From contig JAOPZS010000142.1 of NCBI GenBank assembly GCA_025963965.1, positions 1 through 43,460 of the forward strand: DNA of 43,460 nucleotides, read 5' to 3'. The notes beneath the pieces were generated by a model, which was not told where the DNA came from, did not search any database, and saw only the letters and a list, made by a program, of their open reading frames with translations. Of this stretch, positions 8,123 to 17,108 are shown one piece after another. The stretch comes from Solirubrobacterales bacterium (GTDB taxonomy: Bacteria > Actinomycetota > Thermoleophilia > Solirubrobacterales > Solirubrobacteraceae). Position numbers and translations under genes: made by a program. Each line of letters starts with the position of its first letter. Within the stretch, counting starts at the first letter, position 1.

Positions 8123-9436
8123 TCAGCCGAGGATCCGCGTCGCCAGGTCGCGGAACAGCTCGGTCGCGAAACCGAGGTCGCGCACGTCGATGCGCTCGTC
8201 GGCGCCGTGGATCAGCGGCGTGCCCTCCAGCAGCGACTGGTGGCGCTGGGGGAAGAAGCCGTAGGCCACGCACTCCGGGAAGGCCCTGCGGAAGTGCCGC
8301 GAGTCTGTGAAGCCCGGCAGCACGACCGGCACCGCCCGCGCTCCAGGATCCTGCTCCCCGACCCATCCGGCGATCGTTTCCATCAGCTCGCTCGAGACCG
8401 GTGAGCCGTTTCCGATTACGCGCTCGGTGAAGTCCAGCCGCCAGCCATCCGGCTCGCCGAGCACGGCGGCGACATCGGCGCGCACCTCCTCCTCCCCGAG
8501 CCCGGGCGGCACACGGCAGTCGACCTTCAGCTCGGCCCGGCTGGGGATCACGTTGACCTTCTCGGAGGCGCGGATGCGGGTCGGCGTGAAGGTCACGCCG
8601 AACATCGGCTCGAACATCACGGCCAGGCGTGGGTCGGCCGCGCGCAGGTGCTCGATCGCGCCGGCCGGGTCATCGGGGCTCTCGCCGATCCCGCGCAGGA
8701 ACTCCAGCGGCACGTCTGTCAGGCGGTAGTCGGGCTGGCGCGCCGCGAGGCGCTCCAGCACGGGCGCGATCTTCAGCAGCGCGTTCTCGCCCATCCCCGG
8801 CATCGAGGCGTGCCCGGCGACGCCACTCGTTGTGATCGTGAAGCGAAAGACGCCCTTCTCCGCGCAGCAGACGCCGTAGCAGCGCCGCCCGGAGTACTCG
8901 AAGACGGCGCCGCCGCCCTCGTTGATCAGCAGATCGCAACGCACCTTCTCCGGGTGCTTCTCGGTGATCCACTGCGCGCCGAGCTCGCCGCCGGTCTCCT
9001 CGTCGACGACTGCCACGATCAGCAGCTCGCCGCGGCGAGGACGCCATCCGGAGCGTGCCAGGGAGGCCGCCGCCGCGATCTCGGCGGCGACCTGGTTCTT
9101 CATGTCAAGCGCGCCGCGGCCCCAGATGAAGCCCTCCGCGAGGTCGCCCGACCAGGGGTCGCGGCTCCACGCCGCCGCGTCCGCGAGGACCGTGTCGACG
9201 TGCCCGAGGTAGCACAGCGTCGGCCCGTCCTGCTCGCCGCGCAGCCGCGCCACGAGGTTCGGCCGCTCGGGCTCGGCGCCGAGCAGTTCGCACTCGAAGC
9301 CGGCCGCCTGCAGGTGGGCTGCGAGATGTTCCTGCGCGGCGCGCTCCACGCCGGGCGGGTTGACGGTGTTGAACCGGATCAGGCTGCGCAGCAGCTCCTC
9401 GGCCTCGCCTGCCGGGCTGGCCGCCGGAGCGCTCAA
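8123..9436 (-). CDS. M20-family metallopeptidase (dipeptidase/deacylase)
   Basis: A 437-residue di-zinc peptidase of the ArgE/DapE/CPG2 family. Visible: GHVDTV with the first metal His and Asp, [13 protein letters not shown] with the bridging Asp, [12 protein letters not shown] with catalytic Glu and metal Glu, a dimerisation domain around [18 protein letters not shown], and the last metal His in the C-terminal [11 protein letters not shown] place the start at TTG 9436, whose TTGA overlaps the oppF stop and gives (M)[15 protein letters not shown]; longer frames would run far back into oppF. As the last gene of the opp operon it probably hydrolyses imported peptides or acylated amino acids. 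The exact substrate is unknown. Confidence 0.8.
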   Translation of the reverse strand: MSAPAASPAGEAEELLRSLIRFNTVNPPGVERAAQEHLAAHLQAAGFECELLGAEPERPNLVARLRGEQDGPTLCYLGHVDTVLADAAAWSRDPWSGDLAEGFIWGRGALDMKNQVAAEIAAAASLARSGWRPRRGELLIVAVVDEETGGELGAQWITEKHPEKVRCDLLINEGGGAVFEYSGRRCYGVCCAEKGVFRFTITTSGVAGHASMPGMGENALLKIAPVLERLAARQPDYRLTDVPLEFLRGIGESPDDPAGAIEHLRAADPRLAVMFEPMFGVTFTPTRIRASEKVNVIPSRAELKVDCRVPPGLGEEEVRADVAAVLGEPDGWRLDFTERVIGNGSPVSSELMETIAGWVGEQDPGARAVPVVLPGFTDSRHFRRAFPECVAYGFFPQRHQSLLEGTPLIHGADERIDVRDLGFATELFRDLATRILG

Positions 9437-10518
9437 CCCGCGGGCGTCGATTGCGTGACCGTGGCCAGGCCCATCTCTGCCACCTCCTCGCGCGTCAACG
9501 GGAAGTGGCATGCCGTCAGCACGCCGGTGCCCTTGTCCTCGAGCGGGGGGTCCTCGATCGAGCAGAGATCCTGAGCCTTCGGGCAGCGCGTGTGGAAGCG
9601 ACAGGCTTTCGGCGGGTTGGCGGGACTCGGCACATCGCCGGTGAGCAGCCGCCGTTTGCCGCCGTGGCGGCTCGGATCCGCTACCGGCACGGCCGACAGC
9701 AGCGCGCCCGTGTAGGGGTGACGGGGGAACGCGTAGAGCGCATCTCCCGAGCCGATCTCGACGATCCTGCCGAGGTACATGACGGCCACGCGGTCGCACA
9801 TGTGGCGGACCACCGAGAGGTCGTGCGCGATGAAGATCAGCGTCAGCCCGAACTTCCGCTGCAGGTCGCGCAGCAGGTTCAGGACCTGCGCCTGGATCGA
9901 GACGTCGAGCGCAGAGACCGGCTCGTCGGCGATCAGAAGCTTCGGTTTCAGAGCGAGCGCGCGGGCGACGCCGATGCGCTGGCGCTGCCCGCCCGAGAAC
10001 TCGTGCGGGTAGCGGTTGTAGTGCTCGGGGTTCAGCCCGACGGTCTCCATCAGCTCCTGCACCGCCTTGCGCCGCTCGTCCTTCTCCGTCAGCAGGCCGT
10101 GGATCGCGAACGGCTCGCTGATGATCGAACCGATCGTCTTGCGGGGGTTCAGAGAGGAGTACGGATCCTGGAAGATCATCTGCACGTCGCGGCGGATCGC
10201 CTTCAGGGGTGCGCCCTTGACCTTCGTGATGTCCTGCCCGTCGAATGTCAGCTGCCCGGAGGTCGACTCGAGCAGCCGCATCACGAGCCGCGCCGTCGTG
10301 CTCTTGCCGCAGCCCGTCTCGCCGACGATGCCGAGCGTCTCGCCGCGGCGCACCGCGAAGCTGACGCCGTCGACGGCCTTGACGGCGCCGACCTTGCGCT
10401 GCAGGAACACGCCCCGCGTGATCGGGAAGTGCTTGACGAGGTCGCGCGCCTCCACGAGCGGCTCCTCGCCGGCCCGCTCGCCGGGACCGGGCGCGATCTG
10501 CAGCTCCGGGTCTGACAT
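9433..10518 (-). CDS. oppF: oligopeptide ABC transporter ATP-binding protein OppF
   Basis: A 361-residue ATPase, one of two that power the peptide importer at the inner face of the membrane. Walker [11 protein letters not shown]-loop region [11 protein letters not shown], signature FSGGQRQR, Walker [13 protein letters not shown] and the H-loop Asp-Leu-Ser-Val stretch (IAHDLS) are all present. The C-terminal oligopeptide extension has four Cys in [14 protein letters not shown]...ACHF, a pattern associated with an iron-sulfur cluster in the family. The ATG at 10518 overlaps the oppD stop (TGATG) and its own stop overlaps the TTG of the peptidase, so the three genes are coupled. Confidence 0.9.
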   Translation of the reverse strand: MSDPELQIAPGPGERAGEEPLVEARDLVKHFPITRGVFLQRKVGAVKAVDGVSFAVRRGETLGIVGETGCGKSTTARLVMRLLESTSGQLTFDGQDITKVKGAPLKAIRRDVQMIFQDPYSSLNPRKTIGSIISEPFAIHGLLTEKDERRKAVQELMETVGLNPEHYNRYPHEFSGGQRQRIGVARALALKPKLLIADEPVSALDVSIQAQVLNLLRDLQRKFGLTLIFIAHDLSVVRHMCDRVAVMYLGRIVEIGSGDALYAFPRHPYTGALLSAVPVADPSRHGGKRRLLTGDVPSPANPPKACRFHTRCPKAQDLCSIEDPPLEDKGTGVLTACHFPLTREEVAEMGLATVTQSTPAG

Positions 10519-11579
10519 CACGACGAGCCCTCCGCGGAGACGTCGGCAAGCGCCTGCTCGGGGATGCGACCCGCCTTCAGCTCGGCCCACAGGCGTCTGC
10601 GCTCCTCGGGCTCGAGCAGGCATGCCACGAAATGGCTCGGGTCGTCCGGGACCGGCTCCAGCGCGGGGTCGATGCGGGCGTGGTCCGGCTGGGCGTAGGC
10701 GCAGCGCGGATGGAAGTGACAGCCCGACGGCGGCCTGATCAGCGACGGCGGAGTGCCGGGAATCGGCACGAGCATCTCGGAGCGGCTGGCCTCCAGCCGC
10801 GGGATCGACTTCAACAGGCCCCACGTGTACGGGTGCTCGGGACTGGAGAAGACCGCATCCGCCGAGGCGGTCTCGACGATTCGCCCGGCGTACATGACGG
10901 CGATGTCGTCGGCCACCTCGGCGACGACGCCGAGGTCGTGCGTGATGATCACGATCGCCATGCCCAGCTCCTGTTGAAGGCGTTCCATCAGCGCCAGGAT
11001 CTGCGCCTGGACAGTTACGTCGAGAGCGGTCGTGGGCTCGTCGGCGATCAGCAGCTTCGGGTCGTTCGCGAGCGCCATCGCGATCATCGCCCGCTGGCGC
11101 ATCCCGCCGGAGAACTCGTGCGGGTACTCGTCGACGCGCCGCTGGGGGTCGGGGATGCCGACCAGGCCGAGCAGCTCGACGGCACGCGAGCGCGCCGCGC
11201 TCCGGCTGATGTCTTTGTGTGCCTGCAGCGCCTCGATGAGCTGGCGGCCGACCTTGTAGAGCGGGTGCAGCGACGACAGCGGGTCCTGGAAGATCATCGC
11301 GATCTCGTTGCCGCGGATCGACCGCAGCTCGCCCTCGGGAAGCGACACGAGGTCACGGCCTCCGAACATGATGCGCCCGGAGATCCGCGCGCCCTGGCGG
11401 CGCGTCAGGCCGAGCGTCGTCAGCGAGGAGACGGTCTTGCCCGAGCCGGACTCCCCGACGATGCCGAGCGTCTTGCCCTGCTGGACCTGATAGGTGATGC
11501 CGTCGACCGCGTGCACGACGCCGTCCTCGCTGGGGAACTCGACCCGCAGATCCTCGACACGCAGCAGAGCCTCAGCCAT
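10518..11579 (-). CDS. oppD: oligopeptide ABC transporter ATP-binding protein OppD
   Basis: A 353-residue partner ATPase of OppF. Walker [10 protein letters not shown]-loop [11 protein letters not shown], signature FSGGMRQR, Walker [13 protein letters not shown] and H-loop IITHDLG are intact. The C-terminal extension reads [19 protein letters not shown]...FVACLL: three of the usual four Cys are kept, but the third is missing, while OppF has all four. The ATG at 11579 gives [11 protein letters not shown]; an extension further upstream would read through the intergenic hairpin. A 120-base gap with a large hairpin separates it from oppB. Confidence 0.9.
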   Translation of the reverse strand: MAEALLRVEDLRVEFPSEDGVVHAVDGITYQVQQGKTLGIVGESGSGKTVSSLTTLGLTRRQGARISGRIMFGGRDLVSLPEGELRSIRGNEIAMIFQDPLSSLHPLYKVGRQLIEALQAHKDISRSAARSRAVELLGLVGIPDPQRRVDEYPHEFSGGMRQRAMIAMALANDPKLLIADEPTTALDVTVQAQILALMERLQQELGMAIVIITHDLGVVAEVADDIAVMYAGRIVETASADAVFSSPEHPYTWGLLKSIPRLEASRSEMLVPIPGTPPSLIRPPSGCHFHPRCAYAQPDHARIDPALEPVPDDPSHFVACLLEPEERRRLWAELKAGRIPEQALADVSAEGSS

Positions 11580-11624
11580 GACAGCAACCCTTAGCAGCCC
11601 CACACCAACGCAACCACCTCGGTA

Positions 11625-11698
11625 GCTGGGGTGGGATGCGGCGCAGAGCGACGTGCCGCGTAAGCGGCACCACGCTCTGCGACGTGTCACACCCCAGC
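11625..11698 (-). other. long intercistronic hairpin between oppB and oppD
   Basis: A 74-base two-part stem-loop. The outer arms GCTGGGGTG (11625-11633) and CACCCCAGC (11690-11698) pair over 9 bp. The inner arms GCAGAGCG and CGCTCTGC pair over 8 bp, then after a 2x2 mismatch GTGCCGC and GCGGCAC pair over 7 bp with a 4-base loop at 11660-11663. It begins 2 bases from the oppB stop codon and has no T-tract, so an mRNA-stability or processing element is more likely than a terminator. Confidence 0.6.
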
Positions 11699-11699
11699 C

Positions 11700-12659
11700 T
11701 CATGAGTACCTCACCCGCGGATCCAGATACGCGTAGCCGATGTCCGCGGCGATGTTGGCGATGATGATGAACATCGATGCGAGCAGCACGGTGCCCTGGA
11801 TCACCTCGAAGTCCGACTGCACGATCGAGTGGTACGCGAGCAGACCCACGCCGGGGATGTTGAAGACGTACTCGATCAGCACCGCGCCGCCGAGCAGCAC
11901 GCCTACTTCCAGCGCGAGCAGCGTGACGATCGGGTTGATCGACGAGCGCACGCCCTGGCGGATCACCCGTCGCTCCGGGAGGCCCTTGGCGCGCGCGGTG
12001 CGGATGTAGTCCTCATCCATCGTCTCGATCATGCTGCCGCGCATCAGCCGGGCGAAGACGGCCGCGCTGCCGGCCGCGAGCACGCACCACGGCATGATCA
12101 GCGAGGTGAACCATTTCAACGGGTCGGCTGTGAGCCCGACGTAGCTGCCGGCGCCCGGGAACAGGTGGAGTTTCCCGATGTCGTTGGAGAACAGCAGCAG
12201 GGCGAGCAGCCCGAGCCAGAATTCCGGCGCCGAGATCAGCACCAGCGCGGTGCCCATCGAGGCACGGTCCCAGAACGTGCGGCGCTTGAGAGCCGAGATG
12301 ATGCCGATCGACAGTCCCGCCACCATCCAGACGACTGCCGCGCCGAGCGTCAACGAGAGCGTCGCGGGCAGGCGTTCGCGGATCAGGCTGAGCACCGACT
12401 GCTGGCTGTAGTAGCTGTAGCCGAAGTTGAAGTGCAGGAACACGCCCTTGATGTAGTCCCAGAACTGCGTCGGCAGCGACTTGTCGAGGCCGAGAACGCG
12501 TTCGATTTCTTTGATCAGCTGGGGCTGAGGATCGCGCCCGGCCCGCAAGACCGCCGGATTGCCCGTGGGGATGATGCGAAACAGCAGGAACGTGAGCGCG
12601 CAGACGATGATCAGCAGGGCGATGCCCCAGACCACGCGCCGGATCACGTAGCCGGTCAT
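11700..12659 (-). CDS. oppB: oligopeptide ABC transporter permease OppB
   Basis: A 319-residue inner-membrane permease with about six membrane segments: the first at residues 8-27, followed by a long external loop and then the core. The EAA loop that contacts the ATPases is seen as DEDYIRTARAKGLPERRVI near residues 216-234. The end AYLDPRVRYS is typical of OppB/DppB. It pairs with OppC to form the channel. Unusually, the two permease genes are separated by the binding-protein gene. The Shine-Dalgarno sequence is only a modest G-rich stretch, and a strong hairpin lies between the binding-protein stop and this start. Confidence 0.92.
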   Translation of the reverse strand: MTGYVIRRVVWGIALLIIVCALTFLLFRIIPTGNPAVLRAGRDPQPQLIKEIERVLGLDKSLPTQFWDYIKGVFLHFNFGYSYYSQQSVLSLIRERLPATLSLTLGAAVVWMVAGLSIGIISALKRRTFWDRASMGTALVLISAPEFWLGLLALLLFSNDIGKLHLFPGAGSYVGLTADPLKWFTSLIMPWCVLAAGSAAVFARLMRGSMIETMDEDYIRTARAKGLPERRVIRQGVRSSINPIVTLLALEVGVLLGGAVLIEYVFNIPGVGLLAYHSIVQSDFEVIQGTVLLASMFIIIANIAADIGYAYLDPRVRYS

Positions 12660-12753
12660 CGCCCGCCCCGCTCGGCGGCAGGCGGCTGGGTGTCTGCGAG
12701 GAGGCTCACGTTCGTCTCACGATCCTGGCGATGCAGCGGCTCCGGTGCGGAGG

Positions 12754-12784
12754 TTGGGGCTCCGTCGCCTCGACGGAGCCCCAA
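12754..12784 (-). other. perfect 14-bp hairpin after the peptide-binding protein gene
   Basis: TTGGGGCTCCGTCG pairs without mismatch with CGACGGAGCCCCAA around a CCT loop. It lies in the 156-base gap between the binding-protein stop (12816) and oppB (12659), downstream of the binding-protein gene in the direction of transcription. No T-tract follows. Hairpins at this place in ABC operons commonly stabilise or partly terminate the message so that binding protein exceeds permease; that role is inferred here. Confidence 0.65.
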
Positions 12785-12815
12785 ACCGGTCCACATCGGC
12801 CGCAGCCGAGCCTTG

Positions 12816-14624
12816 CTACTTGAGCGAGGTCCAGCTGTAGTCCCACTCGCCGACGTCCCAGAGGTCGCCGACGCCCTTGACTCCGCTGCCCTCGATGTTC
12901 GCCTGCTTGTCCCAGTCGAACGGGACCGCCGCGGCGATTTCGACGATTTCTTCGTCGATCTTGCCCCATGCGGCCGCCCGTGCCGCGGTGCCCGTCACGT
13001 TTTCTGCGGCGGTCATTGCGGCGTTGATTTTGGGGTTGTTGGTCTGTCCCCAGTTCACGTTCCCGGTGGCGTTGATGAATTTGCCGTTGAACGTGATGTC
13101 GAGCACCGTCTGCGGGTCACCGAAGTCGGCGATCCAGCCGATCGACGGGCAGACGTCTATCTCTTCTTTCGGGACGTTGCAGTACTTCGCGTACATCGTC
13201 GCCGTTTCGACCAGCGTGAACTTCGTCTGGAAGCCGAGGTTCTTGAGCGTCTGGTTGACGATTTCGGCGTCCTGTTCGGCGGGGTTGCCCTTCGCCCCGA
13301 CGATCGACAGCGTTTCATTGCCGGTGTACTTGCCCGACGGGTAACCGGCGAGCTTCATGTACTTGGCGGCCACCGTCGCGCTGCCTTCGGGATGTTCGTT
13401 GAAGTCGAACTTCGGCCCCGTCGGCCCCTTCAACCCGCCGGCCTCTTCGAAGCCGGGGATCGTCGGATAGATGAAGTGCGTCATCACGTCGGTGACGAGC
13501 TTGCCACCGCGCGCCTTGTCCATCGCCGTGCGGTTCAGCGCCGCCCAGAACGCCTTGCGCAGGTTTTCGTTCTTGAACGGGCCATGCACGTTGTTGACGC
13601 CGATGTAGTGCGACCCGGCGCCGGGGGAGATCTCCAGCTGGCTCTTGTACTTTTCCGCGGCCAGGCGGACGTTCGACTGTGCAGGCGGTTCGTTCTCGAC
13701 GATGTTCGTGCCTTCCAGCACCTGCTTGCCGATCACCGAGTTGGTGCCGCCGATCTTGATCGCGATTTCGTCCAGGTAGGCCGGTCGGATGTCCGACGAG
13801 GCCGTCCAGTTCGGGTTGCGGACCAGCGTCGCCGACTTGCCCGGGAAGTAACCGGTGCCGAGCACCTTGCCCGAGCTGTCGTTCTTGAACATGTACGGCC
13901 CGGTGGCAACCTGGAAGTTGCCGTAGTCCGAGGGCTTGTGATTGTCGAACTTTTCCGCGTACTCCTTGGGCACGGCGGCCGTCAGCGGCATCACCATCGC
14001 GTTGGCGACCAGCTGCGCCTTCGGTTCGATCAGTTTGAAGACGATCGTGTGCTTGTCAGGTGTCGAGATGCCCGAGATCGCACCGCCTTTCGCCTTCAGG
14101 GCGCCTTCCAGCGAGTCCCAGTAGGCATGGAAGTACGGGTTCGCGACGTTCGGGTTCGCGCCACGCTCGATCGCGTAGGCGACGTCCGCCGAGGTCACTT
14201 CACGGTTGACCGGCGGCGAGAACTTGATGCCTTCGCGCAGCTTCACCGTGACCGTCTTGTTGTCCGAGGAGATTTCCGGTGGACCGGAAGCCATGTCGGG
14301 GCTCGCCACGGAGGCCGTGTTCGGCTTGTTCGAGTACAGCGGGCGCTGCGTCGCGAACACCACCTCGTAGTCCAGCGAGTAGTAGGCGATCCCTGGATCG
14401 ATGTGTTCGAAGTCGGTTTCGTCGAGCACCTGGAGGGTCCCGCCTTTCTTGCCCCCGGTCAGCGACTGGGTGGTGGGACTCTGGAACCCGCCGGTGCTGA
14501 TGCTGCCCGAGCTGCCCGAGCCGCTGCCGCTGCTCGAGGTTTTCGAGCTTGAGCCGCACGCTGCGAGCACCACCGCAAGCGCAGCTACGATCGCGATCGC
14601 CGCGACCGTTCTAATCGACCTCAT
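12816..14624 (-). CDS. oppA: peptide-binding lipoprotein of ABC transporter (family 5)
   Basis: A 602-residue extracytoplasmic solute-binding protein anchored by lipid. The signal peptide ends in a lipobox LAAC (Cys about 23), followed by a Ser/Gly/Thr-rich linker of some 35 residues. The fold then starts (KGGTLQVLDETDFEHIDPG) as in OppA/DppA proteins that capture peptides. It sits between the two permease genes of one operon. AGGAGG lies about eight bases before the ATG, a strong ribosome site. Codon use is unlike the neighbours: by hand count roughly 30 Glu codons are GAA against about 9 GAG, with AAA and even ATA present, whereas adjacent cytoplasmic genes use almost only GAG. Confidence 0.9.
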   Translation of the reverse strand: MRSIRTVAAIAIVAALAVVLAACGSSSKTSSSGSGSGSSGSISTGGFQSPTTQSLTGGKKGGTLQVLDETDFEHIDPGIAYYSLDYEVVFATQRPLYSNKPNTASVASPDMASGPPEISSDNKTVTVKLREGIKFSPPVNREVTSADVAYAIERGANPNVANPYFHAYWDSLEGALKAKGGAISGISTPDKHTIVFKLIEPKAQLVANAMVMPLTAAVPKEYAEKFDNHKPSDYGNFQVATGPYMFKNDSSGKVLGTGYFPGKSATLVRNPNWTASSDIRPAYLDEIAIKIGGTNSVIGKQVLEGTNIVENEPPAQSNVRLAAEKYKSQLEISPGAGSHYIGVNNVHGPFKNENLRKAFWAALNRTAMDKARGGKLVTDVMTHFIYPTIPGFEEAGGLKGPTGPKFDFNEHPEGSATVAAKYMKLAGYPSGKYTGNETLSIVGAKGNPAEQDAEIVNQTLKNLGFQTKFTLVETATMYAKYCNVPKEEIDVCPSIGWIADFGDPQTVLDITFNGKFINATGNVNWGQTNNPKINAAMTAAENVTGTAARAAAWGKIDEEIVEIAAAVPFDWDKQANIEGSGVKGVGDLWDVGEWDYSWTSLK

Positions 14625-14658
14625 CGAGTCGCCTCCTGTGTTGTTAGATCGAGCGCCC

Positions 14659-15645
14659 TCATCGGGCGCCCCTTGGGTTCAAGGCGTCTCTAAGCCCGTC
14701 GCCCAGAAGGTTGAATGCCAGCACCGTCAGCAGCAGAGCCGCGCCGGGGAAGACCATGTACCACCACGCCGTGTTGAAGATCGGGGTCGCCGAAGCGATC
14801 ATCTGCCCCCAGCTCGCAGTCGGCGGGCGGATCCCCACGCCGAGGAAGGAGAGCGCCGCCTCGATCAGGATGTTGGAGGGGATCTGCAGGCTCGCGAAGA
14901 CGATGATCGGCGCGGTCAGGTTGGGCAGGATCTCGCGGACCATGATCCGCGCGTCCGACGCGCCCAGCGCGCGTGACGCGTCAACGAACTCGCGCTCGCG
15001 CAGGGACAGCACGAGGCCGCGCACGATCCTCGCCATGTACGGCCAGGTCGCGAACACGATCAGGAAGATGATCACGCGGAGGCCGGGCTGGATCGCGCCG
15101 CCGAGACATCCTTTGACGGCGCAGGCGGCTCCGATGCCGATGCCGAGCAGCAGCAGCGGGATCGACAGCACGACGTCGGTCATGCGCGAGATCACCGTGT
15201 CGACCCAGCCGCGGTAGTAGCCCGCGACGAGGCCGAAGAAGACGCCGATCAGCGTCGAGAGCGCTGTGCCGATGATGCCCACCTCGAGCGATACGCGCGT
15301 GCCGTAGATCACGCGCGACATCACGTCGTGGCCGAGCTGGTCGACACCGAACGGATGCCCCGACGTCGGCCCCAACGGAGAGCCGAATTCGTCGGTCAGG
15401 TTCAGGTTCTGCACGTTCGGCCCAGGCAGGCCGAGGATTTTGATCACGAGCGGCGCGGCGACGGCCAGGACGATCAGCAGCACGATGAATCCCGCCGACA
15501 CCAGCGCCACCCGATCCTGGCGGAGGCGACGCCAGAACAGCTGCAGCGGAGAGCGCGCGGCGATCTGGCCGCCGAGATCGAGGAAGTCGAGCTGAGTGCC
15601 CGCAGCCTCGGAGACCTCGAGCGCCTCCGATCCGCCGATAGCCAT
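14659..15645 (-). CDS. oppC: oligopeptide ABC transporter permease OppC
   Basis: A 328-residue permease with a cytoplasmic N-terminus of about 45 residues and about six membrane segments. The OppC/DppC N-terminal pattern is followed by HPFGVDQLGHDVMSRVIYGTRVSL, the EAA loop FVDASRALGASDARIMVREILPN near residues 220-242, and the end ALNPRGAR. It is the first gene of the minus-strand transporter operon (oppC, binding protein, oppB, oppD, oppF, peptidase), an uncommon order. The ATG is in the 134-base region facing rarA. I see no clear -35/-10 pair there, although TAGATT on the minus strand near 15694-15699 is a possible -10. Confidence 0.92.
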   Translation of the reverse strand: MAIGGSEALEVSEAAGTQLDFLDLGGQIAARSPLQLFWRRLRQDRVALVSAGFIVLLIVLAVAAPLVIKILGLPGPNVQNLNLTDEFGSPLGPTSGHPFGVDQLGHDVMSRVIYGTRVSLEVGIIGTALSTLIGVFFGLVAGYYRGWVDTVISRMTDVVLSIPLLLLGIGIGAACAVKGCLGGAIQPGLRVIIFLIVFATWPYMARIVRGLVLSLREREFVDASRALGASDARIMVREILPNLTAPIIVFASLQIPSNILIEAALSFLGVGIRPPTASWGQMIASATPIFNTAWWYMVFPGAALLLTVLAFNLLGDGLRDALNPRGAR

Positions 15646-15779
15646 CTAGCCGCGACTCCCGTGTCCGATGTGAACCAATGGCAACGTCAACCCGAATCTA
15701 CACCTTCGACAATGCCCAGAGGCCACCTTCAGCTGAACCTTGGACACCGGTCGGGTTTGCGCGAGACATACTCAGACAC

Positions 15780-17102
15780 GTGGATACCCTTTTCGGAGAC
15801 GACGCCAATCAGACCGGCGACTCCGGTGCCTCCTCCGGAGCGGTTCCGGCCGGGGAGCAGCCATTGGCGGCGCGGGTCCGTCCGCGCAGCCTCGACGGCT
15901 TCCTCGGACAGTCGCACCTGCTCGCAGAGGGCTCGGCGCTGCGCACCGCGATCGAGCAGGGGCGCCCGCACTCGATGGTGCTCTATGGGCCGCCCGGGTC
16001 CGGCAAGACGACGCTCGCGCGGATCGTCGCCGCCGGCTCGGGAGCGGCGTTCGAGGAGCTGAGCGCCGTTCAGGCCGGCCGCGCGGAGGTGCGGGCTGTG
16101 ATCGAGCGCGCTGCCCACCGGCGCCAGACGGGAGGGCCGCCGACCGTGATGTTCCTCGACGAGATCCACCGCTTCAACAAGGCCCAGCAGGACGCGCTGC
16201 TGCCGGCGGTGGAGGAGGGACTGATCACGCTGATCGGCGCGACCACCGAGAACCCGGCCTTCGAGGTCAACGGCGCGCTGCTCTCGCGCCTGCGCGTCTA
16301 CGCGCTGCAGGCCCTCAGCATCGACGAGCTGACGGAGGTCCTACGCCGTGCGGCGCCCGGCGAGCCGTCGGCGGCTGAGGAGGCCCTGCGATTTCTTGCG
16401 ACGCGCAGCGAAGGCGATGCCCGCACCGCGCTCAACGCGCTGGAGCTGGCGATCGAGACGGCCGCCGAGCTCGGCGAGGAGGAGATCGGCGTGGCACGTG
16501 CCGAGGACGCGCTGCAACGGCGCGCCGTGCTCTACGACAAAGGCGGTGACCGCCACTACGACTACATCTCCGCCTGGATCAAGGCGACCCGCGGCTCGGA
16601 TCCCGACGCCTCTCTGTACTACCTGGCGGTGATGCTCGAGGGCGGCGAGGACCCGCGCTTCATCGTGCGGCGCATGGTGATCCTCGCTTCCGAGGACATC
16701 GGCAACGCCGATCCGGCGGCGCTGTCCGTTGCCACCGCCGCAGCCGACGCCGTCGAGCACGTGGGCCTCCCCGAGGCCCGCTACGCCCTCGCGCAGGCCG
16801 CGATCTACCTGTCGCTCGCACCGAAGTCGGACGCGGCGGGACGGGCGTTGTCCGCAGCGCAGGCGCACGTGCGCGAGAACGGCGCGCAGCCGGCGCCGCC
16901 GTGGCTGCGCTCCGGGCCCCGGCCCGGCCAGGATCGCGGCGGCTATGAGAACCCGCACCGCCTCCCAGGCCACGTAGGACCGCAGGAGCTGGCGCCGGAG
17001 GGCGTCGTCGGGCAGCGCTTCTACGCGCCCGATCAGGCGGAGGCCGAGCTGGCCGCGCGTCTCGCGCGGATCCGCTCCGAGCGTGGGCGTGAGGATGGAT
17101 AA
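15780..17102 (+). CDS. rarA: replication-associated recombination protein RarA (MgsA)
   Basis: A 440-residue clamp-loader-like AAA+ ATPase that acts at stalled replication forks. Walker [13 protein letters not shown] is near residue 66, Walker B is [12 protein letters not shown], and sensor 1 is [12 protein letters not shown], followed by the family-specific C-terminal tetramerisation part ([42 protein letters not shown]). The start is the GTG at 15780, giving (M)DTLFGDD, which matches the short N-terminus of the family. An in-frame ATG at 15678 would add 34 residues that look non-homologous. The stop codon TAA sits inside a GATAAT box that may drive the next gene. Confidence 0.9.
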   Translation: MDTLFGDDANQTGDSGASSGAVPAGEQPLAARVRPRSLDGFLGQSHLLAEGSALRTAIEQGRPHSMVLYGPPGSGKTTLARIVAAGSGAAFEELSAVQAGRAEVRAVIERAAHRRQTGGPPTVMFLDEIHRFNKAQQDALLPAVEEGLITLIGATTENPAFEVNGALLSRLRVYALQALSIDELTEVLRRAAPGEPSAAEEALRFLATRSEGDARTALNALELAIETAAELGEEEIGVARAEDALQRRAVLYDKGGDRHYDYISAWIKATRGSDPDASLYYLAVMLEGGEDPRFIVRRMVILASEDIGNADPAALSVATAAADAVEHVGLPEARYALAQAAIYLSLAPKSDAAGRALSAAQAHVRENGAQPAPPWLRSGPRPGQDRGGYENPHRLPGHVGPQELAPEGVVGQRFYAPDQAEAELAARLARIRSERGREDG

Positions 17103-17103
17103 T
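17098..17103 (+). promoter_or_regulatory. -10 box overlapping the rarA stop codon
   Basis: GATAAT contains the TAA stop of rarA and ends 5 bases before the GTG (17109) and 8 bases before the ATG (17112) of the next gene. It differs from TATAAT at one base. The spacing suits a leaderless transcript starting at the ATG. Confidence 0.4.
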
Positions 17104-17108
17104 CGCCC

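Noticed and set aside
9437-10549. Longer form of the M20 peptidase reaching into oppF
   Set aside because: The extension is Arg/Pro-rich shadow; the TTG overlapping the oppF stop gives a normal length.
12816-14624. Binding-protein gene as recently transferred DNA because of its GAA/AAA codons
   Set aside because: Other exported genes across the window share the bias and the gene sits inside a coherent operon, so a class-wide codon effect fits better.
15678-15779. RarA start at the ATG 15678
   Set aside because: Would add 34 residues unlike the family, which starts close to DTLF/DLF.
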